Positions 7,752 to 16,148 of a stretch of DNA of 33,633 nt are shown here, in pieces. Below the pieces are notes generated by a model. It did not search any database. It had not been told where the DNA came from and worked only from the letters and a program-made list of their open reading frames with translations. Numbering within the stretch: the first letter of the stretch is position 1; every line of letters begins with the position of its first letter. The DNA comes from an uncultured Dorea sp. (GTDB lineage Bacteria; Bacillota; Clostridia; Lachnospirales; Lachnospiraceae). Location: positions 11,217 through 44,849 of the forward strand of contig CAJTYU010000024.1 of assembly GCA_910584095.1 (NCBI GenBank). Direction: 5' to 3'. The translations under genes were made by a program, and so were the position numbers.

Positions 7752-8541
7752 CTTTCCTCTCCCTTTCTTCATTGAATTTTTCCATGTGCCTGCGTAGTTT
7801 CTTAATCGCATTCGCATGTATCTGCGATACCCTCGGCTCACTGACCTGAAGTACGTCCGCAATCTGCCTCATATTCAGCTCATCTATATAATATAGGGAT
7901 ACCACAAGCTGTTCATTCTCCTTTAGCTTGTTGATTCCCGCCGCCAAAACTTCCGCCAATTCCTTCTTTAGGAATTTATCCTCGGGCTGCTCCTGCGAAT
8001 CCCCATGGGTCAGCCTTACGCCAATCTCATTCCCCTGAGCCTCCGCCAGCACCATATCCAGAGAAAGTATATTGAAAAGCGCCGCTTTCCTCATGGTATC
8101 ATGGTACTTCTCTGTCGAAATATCCAAATACTCCGTTACCTCTTGGACAGAAGGATAATATCCAAGTTTATTATATAACGTTGTCACCGCATCTTCAATA
8201 TCTCTTGTATTCTTTCTTGTACTTCTTGGCACCCAATCTTGTTTTCTTGCAAGGTCAATAATCATGCCTTTAATCCGCTTGGATATATAAGTTTCAAATT
8301 TTACATTCTTTTCAATGTCAAACTTATCAATTGCAGACATGATCGCGATCACGCCTTCATTGATAATATCGTCCACCTGCACAAAACTAAGATAAATATC
8401 CCGCATCTGGAGTGCAATGCTTTTCACAAGATAGATATAGCGCATGACAATCTCCTGCTTGATCTCAAGGCTGCCCGTCTCTTTATACAATTTTAAAAGC
8501 TCTTCATTCGACTTCTCTTTGTATAATTCCTGTGTCCCCAT
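7732..8541 (-). CDS. fliA: Flagellar sigma factor sigma-28 (FliA/SigD)
   Basis: Sigma-28 directs transcription of late flagellar and chemotaxis genes such as flagellin. The 269-residue protein has region 2 with IALQMRDIYLSFVQVDDIINEG and FDIEKNVKFETYISKRIKGMI, the region 3 linker with WVPRSTRKNTRDIEDA, and a region 4 helix-turn-helix with LNMRQIADVLQVSEPRVSQI. It lies 24 bp behind flhA and overlaps the flgF-like gene. In many Firmicutes flhF, flhG and several che genes lie between flhA and the sigma factor; here they are absent. No anti-sigma factor FlgM is seen nearby. Confidence 0.95.
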   Translation of the reverse strand: MGTQELYKEKSNEELLKLYKETGSLEIKQEIVMRYIYLVKSIALQMRDIYLSFVQVDDIINEGVIAIMSAIDKFDIEKNVKFETYISKRIKGMIIDLARKQDWVPRSTRKNTRDIEDAVTTLYNKLGYYPSVQEVTEYLDISTEKYHDTMRKAALFNILSLDMVLAEAQGNEIGVRLTHGDSQEQPEDKFLKKELAEVLAAGINKLKENEQLVVSLYYIDELNMRQIADVLQVSEPRVSQIHANAIKKLRRHMEKFNEERERKDVSGVL

Positions 8542-8565
8542 ATTGCCGCTCCATCAATCGCTGTT

Positions 8566-10632
8566 TTAAAGTGTAATATTGCCGATCGCCTGTATCTGGA
8601 TATTATTGCTGATCTCATTAAAGGACAGCACATATACATCCGGGAAGAACTGTTCGATCAGTCGGTAAAAATGTACCCTCACCACCTGGCTGGTCAGCAC
8701 AAGCGGCGGCTGTCCGAAATCATGGAACTTCTTCACCTCATCCGACAACTGGGTAATCACATTCTGCATCACATCCGGACTAAGCGCAAGGTACATTCCA
8801 TGCTCTCCCGTGGTCAGGCTCGTAATAATATTCTTCTCCAATTCTGCGTCCAGCGTTACTACCTTCATGCTTCCGCCCTCGCAGAACTTCCTTGTAATCG
8901 TCCGTTTCATCGCCACGCGGATATTCTCCGTAATACTCTCAATATCCTTGACCGTCATGGACGAATCGACGATTGTTTCCATAATCGTCTCCATATCTTT
9001 GATTGGAATCCCTTCTTTTAATAGATTCGTCAGAATCTTCTGGAAGTTTCCATAAGAAATCAATGTCGGAATCAATTCCTCCACAAGCTCAGGCGATTGT
9101 TTCTTCATATTTTCAACCAGACGCACAACCTCCTGCCGGTTCAGCAGTTCATGCGCATGCTTCTTCACCGTTTCAGACAAGTGAGTCAGCATAACAGACA
9201 GTGGGTCGATAACCGTATAGCCGTATATCTCCGCCATCTCTTTTTTATCCACAGTAATCCACTTACTTGGTATACCATATGCAGGTTCAATCGTATCGAT
9301 ACCATCCAGCTCTTTCTCCGGATTCGGCGGCTCTAAAGCCAGATAGTAATCAACCAGGATCTCTCCTTTGGCTACTTCTTCCCCCTTAATCTTTATTACA
9401 TATTGGTTTGTATTCAAACTGGAACTGTCGCGCAGGCGGATTGAGGGAATTACAAGGCCCATCTCCTGGGCATACTGCCTCCGGAATATAACGATACGGT
9501 CAATCATCCTTCCGCCGCTTTCCTCATCCACAAGAGGAATCAAGCTGTAACCAAATTCCATCTCGATCGGTTCTACCGTAATCAGTGAATATACACTGTT
9601 GATATCCTTAAAATCTTCTTCCTCCGTAACCTGCATCTGCTCGCCGTCTGCTATTCCCATTGCAGTTCCCTGAGCATCCGAAACCGCCATCTCCTCCATA
9701 CGGCGGGAAAGCTGCCAGCCTCCAAGCATAAGCGCCAGCGAGACAACTGCCAGCTGGAATTTCGGCATTCCCGGAACCGCAAGAAGAATCGCGAGCACTC
9801 CGCCGGTCATCATGATAGCCCTCGGCTGCGCCATAAATTGTTTTGTCACATCCAGGTTCAGGCTATCCTCCGCAACGGCACGGGTTACGATCATACCGGT
9901 CGCCGTAGAAATAAGCAGCGATGGGATCTGCGACACCAAACCGTCGCCAACCGTCGCAATAGAGTATACCTGCAGAACTTCTGTAAATCCCATTCCGCCC
10001 TGCACCATACCGATAATACAGCCTCCAATAAAATTAGTGGCCGTTATAATCAGGGACATGATCGCGTCGCCCTTTACGATCTTCGTAGCACCATCCATGG
10101 AGCCATAGAAATCTGCTTCCTTTTGGATCTTATGGCGCCGCTCCTTTGCCTCGATCTCATCAATCAGCCCGCTTCCAAGATCCGCATCAATAGCCATCTG
10201 TTTACCCGGCATAGCGTCCAATGTAAACCTTGCCGCTACTTCGGAAACACGTTCCGCACCCTTGGTAATAACGAGGAATTGGACTAATACAATAATCAGG
10301 AAAATAATAACTCCGACAACCACGTTACCCTGCAGGACAAAATCTCCCATCGCACGGATCACGGCTCCTGCCGTACCAGAATTGCCAAGAATACTCCTTG
10401 TCGTAGAAATATTCAGCCCAATACGGAACAAAGTCGTAATAAGAAGCATGGATGGAAAAATCGAAAACTCCAGCGGCTCCTTAATATTCATACTAATCAG
10501 AAGTATGACCATCGACAGAGAAATATTTAAAATAATCATTACGTCTATCAAGAACGTATTCAGCGGTATGATTAGCAGTAATACAATCATAACTACGATT
10601 AATGACACCGCGCTATTCATTATCTTCTTCAT
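8566..10632 (-). CDS. flhA: Flagellar export gate protein FlhA
   Basis: FlhA forms the nonameric inner-membrane export gate that couples ion flow to protein export and docks chaperone-substrate complexes. The 688-residue length matches the family. About eight membrane segments occupy the first 310 residues. The conserved FHIPEP-family loop is visible (GNVVVGVIIFLIIVLVQFLV, then the TKGAERVSEVAARFTLDAMPGKQ stretch). The cytoplasmic domain carries typical VIDPLSVMLTHLSE and LTSQVVRVHFYRLIEQFFP segments. It starts 3 bases after flhB ends. Confidence 0.97.
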   Translation of the reverse strand: MKKIMNSAVSLIVVMIVLLLIIPLNTFLIDVMIILNISLSMVILLISMNIKEPLEFSIFPSMLLITTLFRIGLNISTTRSILGNSGTAGAVIRAMGDFVLQGNVVVGVIIFLIIVLVQFLVITKGAERVSEVAARFTLDAMPGKQMAIDADLGSGLIDEIEAKERRHKIQKEADFYGSMDGATKIVKGDAIMSLIITATNFIGGCIIGMVQGGMGFTEVLQVYSIATVGDGLVSQIPSLLISTATGMIVTRAVAEDSLNLDVTKQFMAQPRAIMMTGGVLAILLAVPGMPKFQLAVVSLALMLGGWQLSRRMEEMAVSDAQGTAMGIADGEQMQVTEEEDFKDINSVYSLITVEPIEMEFGYSLIPLVDEESGGRMIDRIVIFRRQYAQEMGLVIPSIRLRDSSSLNTNQYVIKIKGEEVAKGEILVDYYLALEPPNPEKELDGIDTIEPAYGIPSKWITVDKKEMAEIYGYTVIDPLSVMLTHLSETVKKHAHELLNRQEVVRLVENMKKQSPELVEELIPTLISYGNFQKILTNLLKEGIPIKDMETIMETIVDSSMTVKDIESITENIRVAMKRTITRKFCEGGSMKVVTLDAELEKNIITSLTTGEHGMYLALSPDVMQNVITQLSDEVKKFHDFGQPPLVLTSQVVRVHFYRLIEQFFPDVYVLSFNEISNNIQIQAIGNITL

Positions 10633-10635
10633 GTT

Positions 10636-11703
10636 CTACCCCAGCTTTTTATTCATACGAAATACCTTAACAAGGATTTCAGCAACGACTCCGTAATACT
10701 CCGCCGGTATCTCACTATTCAGCGGAGTCGATGCATAGATCCCCCTTGCAAGCGGTTTATTCTCAATAACCGTAACGTTGCTCTGCTCTGCAATCTCAAC
10801 AATCTTAAGGGCTATATAGTCCTGTCCTTTTGCAATCAAAACCGGAGCATTGTCATGGTCGATATCATACTTTAGTGCAACAGCAAAATGCGTAGGGTTA
10901 CGGATAATAACATCCGCATCCGGTACGGCCTGCATCATCCTGTTTCTTGCCATGCTCTGCTGCAGGCTCCTGATTCTGCTCTTGATCTGCGGATTACCTT
11001 CCGTCTGCTTGTATTCCTCTTTAACCTCTTCCTTACTCATCTTGATGCCCTTCTCATAAGACCATCTCTGATAGAAAAAGTCAAATCCGGCAATCGCCGC
11101 AAAAATCAAACCGATCTGCAGCACCATTCCCAAAATTTCTTTCAATACATAGGAAAAGCTTGAGATTGCAGTCATATCCATCATACGGGCAATCACTATG
11201 ATCTCGTTTTTTAGAATCCTGTAAAGCACTATAGACAGAATACTTATCTTTAAGGCCGCTTTCAGCAATTCCACAATATTTTTTACAGAAAACAGTTTCC
11301 TAATGCCATTTAAGGGATTTAAGTTCTTTAGCTTAAATCCCACAGGCTTCATAGTAAACAGGAATCTGGTCTGGATGCCTGTTACAATGATGCCGATCGC
11401 CATACAGACAACCCCTATTGGGAAAATGCATTTTGAAAGCTCTGCAACTGAAGCCATGCCTATCTCCTGCAATATACCTAATGATAAAGAATCTACTGTG
11501 CTGATTGATGATATCAGGTATATCATCATATTCCGCATTGATTTATAAATCACTGGGAAATACATCTGCAGGAAATAAAAACAACCGAAAAGCGAAACGA
11601 CAACGATTACGTCTTGACTGGTAGGCACATTACCTTCCCTTCGTTGTTCCCTCCGCTTTTTAGGCGTGGCTTTTTCAGTTTTTTCACCTGCGCCGCCTGC
11701 CAA
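10636..11703 (-). CDS. flhB: Flagellar export switch protein FlhB
   Basis: FlhB is the export-apparatus protein that switches substrate class after self-cleavage. This 355-residue protein has four membrane segments in the first 210 residues and the autocleavage motif NPTH at 269-272 (IIRNPTHFAVALKY). The N-terminus has the usual GEKTEKATPKKRREQRREG. fliR precedes it by 17 bp and flhA follows by 3 bp. Confidence 0.97.
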   Translation of the reverse strand: MAGGAGEKTEKATPKKRREQRREGNVPTSQDVIVVVSLFGCFYFLQMYFPVIYKSMRNMMIYLISSISTVDSLSLGILQEIGMASVAELSKCIFPIGVVCMAIGIIVTGIQTRFLFTMKPVGFKLKNLNPLNGIRKLFSVKNIVELLKAALKISILSIVLYRILKNEIIVIARMMDMTAISSFSYVLKEILGMVLQIGLIFAAIAGFDFFYQRWSYEKGIKMSKEEVKEEYKQTEGNPQIKSRIRSLQQSMARNRMMQAVPDADVIIRNPTHFAVALKYDIDHDNAPVLIAKGQDYIALKIVEIAEQSNVTVIENKPLARGIYASTPLNSEIPAEYYGVVAEILVKVFRMNKKLG

Positions 11704-11720
11704 CTTTACTCACTTCCAAT

Positions 11721-12488
11721 CTATACGAATGTCAGGATTCCCTGGAGCGTTTTCATCATTTCGGTCAGTATCCTGCTGAGAAAGTCGCCGATTGGCGAGA
11801 GCAGAATAACCAAAAGGCCCAGCCCGACAATAATTTTCAATTGAATATTAATAACAAATATACTGATCTGGGGCACCACTTTATTCATAATGCCAATGCC
11901 CACCTGTACCAAAAATTCCGCCGCCAATATCGGGAGCGAAAGCCTTATCCCCAGCTCCGAACACTGTAGAAATAACTCCGTCATCCTCGCGGCAAGGGTC
12001 TGAGTAATCACAATCCCTCCATAGGGAACAATTTCTGCCGATGTAAGCAGTATTTTCATTAGTGCAAGATGTCCGTCCACTGCAAAAAACAACAGTACGA
12101 ACCATGTCTGAAGCACGCTTCCGGTTACGGCTATCTGTGAATTACTCTGGGGATCATACACTGTGGCCATCGTCAATCCCAGCTGGAAATCGATAATATA
12201 TCCCCCAAATGTAATCGCAAAGAAAAATAATTCCATCGCATATCCGATTATATATCCTACGGCAAATTCCTTCATCAGCAGAAACCCAAGTTCAAACATG
12301 CTGGTTATTTCAAAAGCCGATTCGACGGATGCGAAATATATTGTCAGCGTCAGCGCCATGATAACCCCGGCTTTTACCGTCATAGGTATATTTCTTCTTC
12401 CAAATATCGGATTAAACAGTATAAACCCTGACATCCTCATCATAATCAGAGAAAACAGGGCCAGTTGTGCAGTCGTGTCAAACGCCAT
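11721..12488 (-). CDS. fliR: Flagellar export apparatus protein FliR
   Basis: FliR is a core subunit of the FliPQR export pore. The 255-residue protein is strongly hydrophobic with about six membrane segments and conserved family features such as RMSGFILFNPIFGRRNIP at the N-terminus and GYAMELFFFAITFGGYIID in the middle. It lies between fliQ and flhB, the standard order. Confidence 0.95.
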   Translation of the reverse strand: MAFDTTAQLALFSLIMMRMSGFILFNPIFGRRNIPMTVKAGVIMALTLTIYFASVESAFEITSMFELGFLLMKEFAVGYIIGYAMELFFFAITFGGYIIDFQLGLTMATVYDPQSNSQIAVTGSVLQTWFVLLFFAVDGHLALMKILLTSAEIVPYGGIVITQTLAARMTELFLQCSELGIRLSLPILAAEFLVQVGIGIMNKVVPQISIFVINIQLKIIVGLGLLVILLSPIGDFLSRILTEMMKTLQGILTFV

Positions 12489-12504
12489 GTCGTCACTCCC
12501 CGTC

Positions 12505-12765
12505 CTATCCCTCTATCATCTGGAATATCCTGACCGTAAAATCCTGCAGCGACTGAAGCATCGAACCTCCTGTAAATACAAGGATTATACCTATTACCAG
12601 CAGCTTCGGCACAAAAGTAATCGTCTGCTCATGGATCTGTGTTGCAGCTTGGAAAATGGCAATCAATATACCTACCAGCATACTAATAACCAGAAGCGGG
12701 CCGGCAAGCTGTACCGCCATCACAAACAATTCATACATCAGATCCCCAACTTCTCCGTTTGTCAT
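12505..12765 (-). CDS. fliQ: Flagellar export apparatus protein FliQ
   Basis: FliQ is a small subunit of the FliPQR pore. This 86-residue protein has two membrane helices around VAQ-type residues 13-38 and 50-72 and the conserved FQAATQIHEQTITFVPKL loop between them. It lies between fliP and fliR with 16-19 bp gaps. Confidence 0.96.
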   Translation of the reverse strand: MTNGEVGDLMYELFVMAVQLAGPLLVISMLVGILIAIFQAATQIHEQTITFVPKLLVIGIILVFTGGSMLQSLQDFTVRIFQMIEG

Positions 12766-12784
12766 CTATACGCTTCCCCCTTCG

Positions 12785-13450
12785 TCAAAAGTTAAAGCTG
12801 TCCACAATCGTTTTAAACAATAACTCCCATCCATTTACTGTAATAAACAGCAAAAGCTTAAACGGAAGAGAGATCATTGCGGGCGGAAGCATCATCATTC
12901 CCATCGACATCAGCGTACTGGAAACTACGATATCTATCAGCAAAAACGGAATATACAGCAAAAATCCCGCCGTAAACGCCCTTTTTAATTCGCTTGTCAT
13001 AAATGAAGGAATAACAACCGTAATCGAAAGGTCCGTCAGCTCCTCCACTTCCTCTATATCCGCCTCAGCCATATCCGTGAACAATGCAAGGGAACTCTTT
13101 TCCGTATTTTTTAGCATAAACCGCTTTATTGGAATCTGTGCCCGGTCAAAAAATTCCTCTGTAGAGATCTCCTGGTTCTGATAAGGCTGATAGGCCTCTG
13201 TATTAACTTCACCGATAATTGGATCCATAATAAAAAGCGTCAAAAAGATAGAAATACCTACCAGCACCATATTGGGCGGTGTCTGCTGGACTCCAAGCGC
13301 ATTTCTCAAAAAAGAAAGAATGATTATGGTCCTCGTAAATGAGGTCATCATAATCAGAAGAGAGGGCAGAAGTGATATAATCGTCAGAAGTAACAATATA
13401 TCTAATGTAGGAACCTGGCTGCCGTTAACATTAATCAGTGAGTCGTACAT
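12785..13450 (-). CDS. fliP: Flagellar export apparatus protein FliP
   Basis: FliP forms the hexameric core of the export pore. The 221-residue protein shows the family signature MMTSFTRTIIILSFLRNALG and a conserved C-terminal half with SELKRAFTAGFLLYIPFLLI and MGMMMLPPAMISLPFKLLLF. It is a short form without the long cleaved N-terminal region of enterobacterial FliP. It starts 6 bases after fliO ends. Confidence 0.97.
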   Translation of the reverse strand: MYDSLINVNGSQVPTLDILLLLTIISLLPSLLIMMTSFTRTIIILSFLRNALGVQQTPPNMVLVGISIFLTLFIMDPIIGEVNTEAYQPYQNQEISTEEFFDRAQIPIKRFMLKNTEKSSLALFTDMAEADIEEVEELTDLSITVVIPSFMTSELKRAFTAGFLLYIPFLLIDIVVSSTLMSMGMMMLPPAMISLPFKLLLFITVNGWELLFKTIVDSFNF

Positions 13451-13456
13451 TAGTCT

Positions 13457-13801
13457 CTACCTCCTCTTTTTGCCCAAGTCACCGAGCTTTTCCATCATTG
13501 CTTTAAAATCCAAGGCGTTTGCCCCGTCTTCATCCCCATCCGGCGCAAGTGGAAAAAGCTCTTCATCCTGGAGTTCGGACAGAACATGGATCTGACCTGC
13601 AGTGATTCCCACAAGAAGGTATCTGCCGCTGACCTGAATAATTGCAATATGTCTGTCCTGTCCCATCGTAATCTGATCAATCAGACGCATATAACGGGAA
13701 CTGCTGCTCTTTGACAGTCCCCTGCCTATATATTTACTTGCCAGATAGCTTCCGTAAATAATAAGCAGAACTACAAAAAATGTAGCGATCACTCTCCACA
13801 T
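13457..13801 (-). CDS. fliO: Flagellar biosynthetic protein FliO
   Basis: FliO is a small membrane protein that stabilises FliP during assembly of the export pore. The 114-residue protein has one N-terminal membrane segment (about 5-25) and a cytoplasmic part with the family pattern QITMGQDRHIAIIQVSGRYL, then LVGITAGQI. The position between fliY and fliP supports the call. Confidence 0.9.
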   Translation of the reverse strand: MWRVIATFFVVLLIIYGSYLASKYIGRGLSKSSSSRYMRLIDQITMGQDRHIAIIQVSGRYLLVGITAGQIHVLSELQDEELFPLAPDGDEDGANALDFKAMMEKLGDLGKKRR

Positions 13802-13813
13802 ACAATTCCTTCC

Positions 13814-15205
13814 TTACTCTAATGCAAGTAAATTGACCTTCGTAATCTCTGTTATCCTGACTCCGAAATTATCTTCAACAACAACAACATCGCCTTTTGC
13901 AATGCATTGTCCGTTTACATACAAATCCACCTGTTCTCCAGCCAATTTATCAAGGATTACTAACGAACCTTTTGTGAAATCAAGGATGTCCTTCACATAT
14001 TTCTTCGTTCTTCCAATCTCCACAGAAATCTCAAGAGGCACGCCCATAATCAATTCCATGTTTTCTTCCTGCTCAGCCTCAAGCACAATATCGGTACCCG
14101 GCTTTAAATTGGTTTGGGACGGACTCTGAACATGGATCATCTTCGGCTCCGGCGCTTTCTTCTTTTCTTGCATCGACTCCTGCATTGCCTGCTGCATCGT
14201 CTGCATCTGCTGCATCATCTGCTGCATCATCTGCATCTGCATCATAGAAAGCTCTGGATTCGCAGCCGCTACCGGCTGCATAACCGGCTGTTGAACAGGC
14301 GGTACTGCCGCCTCTGGCACAGGCGCCGCCGGCTGTACAGGCGCTGGCTGTGGCGGCGCCGCGGGAACTTCCGGCGCTGCGGGCTCCTCCGCCGCTCCTC
14401 CTGCCAGCAGTCTCTCAATCTCTTCCTGAGACAACGTGCCGCCTCCGGCCGGCTCTGGCGCTGGTGCGGGCGCTGCGGGCTCCTCCGCCGCTCCTCCTGC
14501 CAGCAGTTTCTCAATCTCATCCTGAGACAAAGTACCGCCTGCCGGCGCCGCCGGTTCACTAGCCGGCTCCGAAGCCAGCGGCTTTCCGTCCGCGCTAATC
14601 TGAACAATCTGGTCTTCCGGCAAAAATCCCCTTACTAAGCCCTTGGCCAGCTCCATCGGCATAACGTTAAAGAATTCACTCTCAAGCTTATCAGCAATCT
14701 TAAGGGTAAATACTACTACAACCTTCGGCAGGTCATCTATAAAATACTTGTCAATAAATTCTTGCTCATCTTTTACTTCAAAAGAAATAGGCGTAGAGAT
14801 ATTTACCATTCTCCCTAAGAATTCTGACAGCGCAGTTGAAGACGCGCCCATCATCTGGTTCATAACCTCGCAGACCGCGCTGATATTAATCTCATTCAAT
14901 TCAAATTCTTCGTCAGGCACCTCCATGCCCATAAGCATCTCCACGATTACCTTTACGTCATGCCGTTTAAGAAGCATAACGTTTTCACCTTCCAAACCGG
15001 CAACATAGGTTATTTCAACACCGACAGCCGGTTCTACCTTATCCATTTTAAATTCTTCTTTCGACACGACATTTACAACCGGTGTTGTAATGTCTACTCT
15101 GGCGTTCAACATCGTGGAAACTGCTGTCGCAGAGGAGCCAAGGCTGATATTTAGTATCTCGCCTATCGCATCTATTTCCATTTTACTAAAGCATTCAGAA
15201 GCCAT
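13814..15205 (-). CDS. fliY: Flagellar switch/CheY-P phosphatase FliY with duplicated CheY-docking-like motifs
   Basis: FliY sits in the C ring, takes the place of FliN, and dephosphorylates CheY-P. The first 200 residues are CheC-like with both active helices intact: D12/E16/N19 and S109/E113/N116. The last 85 residues are a FliN domain (VPLEISVEIGRTKKYVKDIL). Between them is an unusually long Ala/Pro-rich linker of about 180 residues. It holds two copies of LSQ(D/E)EIE(K/R)LLAGG (residues 226-238 and 258-270), which resemble the N-terminal CheY-binding peptide of FliM (LSQSQIDALL in this window's FliM). A Met/Gln-rich stretch lies at 320-345. At 463 residues it is longer than B. subtilis FliY (about 380). 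No separate fliN is present. Confidence 0.93.
   Translation of the reverse strand: MASECFSKMEIDAIGEILNISLGSSATAVSTMLNARVDITTPVVNVVSKEEFKMDKVEPAVGVEITYVAGLEGENVMLLKRHDVKVIVEMLMGMEVPDEEFELNEINISAVCEVMNQMMGASSTALSEFLGRMVNISTPISFEVKDEQEFIDKYFIDDLPKVVVVFTLKIADKLESEFFNVMPMELAKGLVRGFLPEDQIVQISADGKPLASEPASEPAAPAGGTLSQDEIEKLLAGGAAEEPAAPAPAPEPAGGGTLSQEEIERLLAGGAAEEPAAPEVPAAPPQPAPVQPAAPVPEAAVPPVQQPVMQPVAAANPELSMMQMQMMQQMMQQMQTMQQAMQESMQEKKKAPEPKMIHVQSPSQTNLKPGTDIVLEAEQEENMELIMGVPLEISVEIGRTKKYVKDILDFTKGSLVILDKLAGEQVDLYVNGQCIAKGDVVVVEDNFGVRITEITKVNLLALE
14375..14540 (-). repeat. 96-bp tandem duplication inside fliY
   Basis: Bases 14375-14444 and 14471-14540 match at all but four of 70 positions and are offset by 96 bp (32 codons). 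Each copy encodes one LSQxEIExLLAGGAAEEPAAP unit. The high DNA identity suggests a fairly recent in-frame duplication. Confidence 0.9.
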
Positions 15206-15245
15206 ACTAACCCTTCTCTCTTTCCGGGGAACTTATCCGCCGTTT

Positions 15246-15692
15246 TTATTTTCCAATTTCCAATGCCTTCTGCGCCATCAGTTTAATTGCGTTGAAAGCT
15301 GTAATATTCGCCTCGTAAGACCTGGTTGCAGACATGCCGTCTATTGTCTCCTTAACCGGGTCGACATTCGGCATCATGACATAGCCGTTCTCATCCGCAT
15401 CCGGATGGTCCGGATCATATACAGGATTTAAATCCCTCTGGTCTTCTATGATTTCTGTCACTTTTACCCCGCCCTTCGCAGCAGACGCGCTTCTATTCAA
15501 AAGGCTGTTGAATTTCGTGCGGAATGAGGTAGAAGGTACTTCCTGCAGAACTACCATCTTTCTCCGGTAGGGACCGCCGCTTTCCGTTCTGGTTGTATTC
15601 GTATTAGAAAGATTCTCGGCTGCAATATCCAACCTTTGCCTCTCAGCCGTCAGACCCGACGCGCTGATGTCAAATGAACTCAAAAAAGACAT
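15246..15692 (-). CDS. flgC: Flagellar proximal rod protein FlgC, displaced
   Basis: FlgC is a proximal rod protein exported by the flagellar type III system. The 148-residue sequence has the family N-terminus (FDISASGLTAERQRLDIAAE and NLSNTNTT), GGPYRRKMVVLQE, the characteristic DPDHPDADENGYVMMPNVDP, and the C-terminal helix MSATRSYEANITAFNAIK. In most Firmicutes flgC lies directly between flgB and fliE. Here it lies between cheY and fliY, more than 12 kb further on in the transcript. Confidence 0.96.
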   Translation of the reverse strand: MSFLSSFDISASGLTAERQRLDIAAENLSNTNTTRTESGGPYRRKMVVLQEVPSTSFRTKFNSLLNRSASAAKGGVKVTEIIEDQRDLNPVYDPDHPDADENGYVMMPNVDPVKETIDGMSATRSYEANITAFNAIKLMAQKALEIGK

Positions 15693-15710
15693 ACTCGCTC
15701 CCCCTTCAAA

Positions 15711-16070
15711 TTATCCCAGGATCTTCTTAACAGTAGACAGAATACGTTCCGGCTTAAAAGGCTTAACAATAAAGTCCTTTGCCCCGGATTTAATGGAATC
15801 CATAACCATTGTTTCCTGTCCCATGGCAGAACACATAACGATTGTCGCTCCCGGATCCATGCCCTTAATCTCTTTCAAGGTCTCCAGACCATCTTTATTC
15901 GGCATTGTAATATCCATAAATACAAGATCCGGCTTCTCAGCGGCATACAAATCAACGGCTTTTGCGCCATCCTCCGCTTCAACAAGATCAGTATATCCCG
16001 CCTGTGTTAAAGTAGTCTTTAACATCATTCTCATAAATGCCGCATCATCTACTAACATAATTTTTGCCAT
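15711..16070 (-). CDS. cheY: Chemotaxis response regulator CheY
   Basis: CheY carries phosphate from CheA to the flagellar switch. The 119-residue receiver has D8 and D9, the phosphoacceptor D53 (LVFMDITMPNKDG), S81 in the position of the conserved Ser/Thr, and K103 (IVKPFKP). GAGAGG lies 8 bases before the ATG. A near-consensus sigma-A promoter sits just upstream of this gene. Its neighbours are fliM and flgC. Confidence 0.97.
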   Translation of the reverse strand: MAKIMLVDDAAFMRMMLKTTLTQAGYTDLVEAEDGAKAVDLYAAEKPDLVFMDITMPNKDGLETLKEIKGMDPGATIVMCSAMGQETMVMDSIKSGAKDFIVKPFKPERILSTVKKILG

Positions 16071-16103
16071 TTTTTTTACCTCTCTTTTTTTCTACTCATT
16101 GTA

Positions 16104-16132
16104 ATTATAATTTATATACTCAGATAATTCAA
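16104..16132 (-). promoter_or_regulatory. Candidate internal sigma-A promoter before cheY
   Basis: On the minus strand TTGAAT (16132-16127) is followed by exactly 17 bases and a perfect TATAAT (16109-16104). The expected transcript start is near 16097, about 27 bases before the cheY ATG. It lies in one of the widest gaps of the gene train (78 bp) and is AT-rich. It could express cheY, flgC, fliY and the export genes separately from the upstream block. Confidence 0.6.
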
Positions 16133-16144
16133 AAGATTTATCTG
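16121..16144 (-). other. Small hairpin after fliM
   Basis: A 7-bp inverted repeat (16121-16127 with 16138-16144) with a 10-base loop lies 4 bases beyond the fliM stop. There is no U-run after it, so full termination is unlikely. It overlaps the -35 element of the candidate cheY promoter. Confidence 0.35.
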
Positions 16145-16148
16145 GTAA

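Noticed and set aside
7752..7862. N-terminal extension of the flgF-like gene
   Set aside because: Arg-rich and antifamilial, fully inside fliA, and without a ribosome site; the ATG at 7751 has one.
14114..14638. Open frames on both strands across the fliY linker
   Set aside because: They arise from GC-rich Ala/Pro codons and the 96-bp repeat; Arg/Leu/His-rich low-complexity products with no motif.
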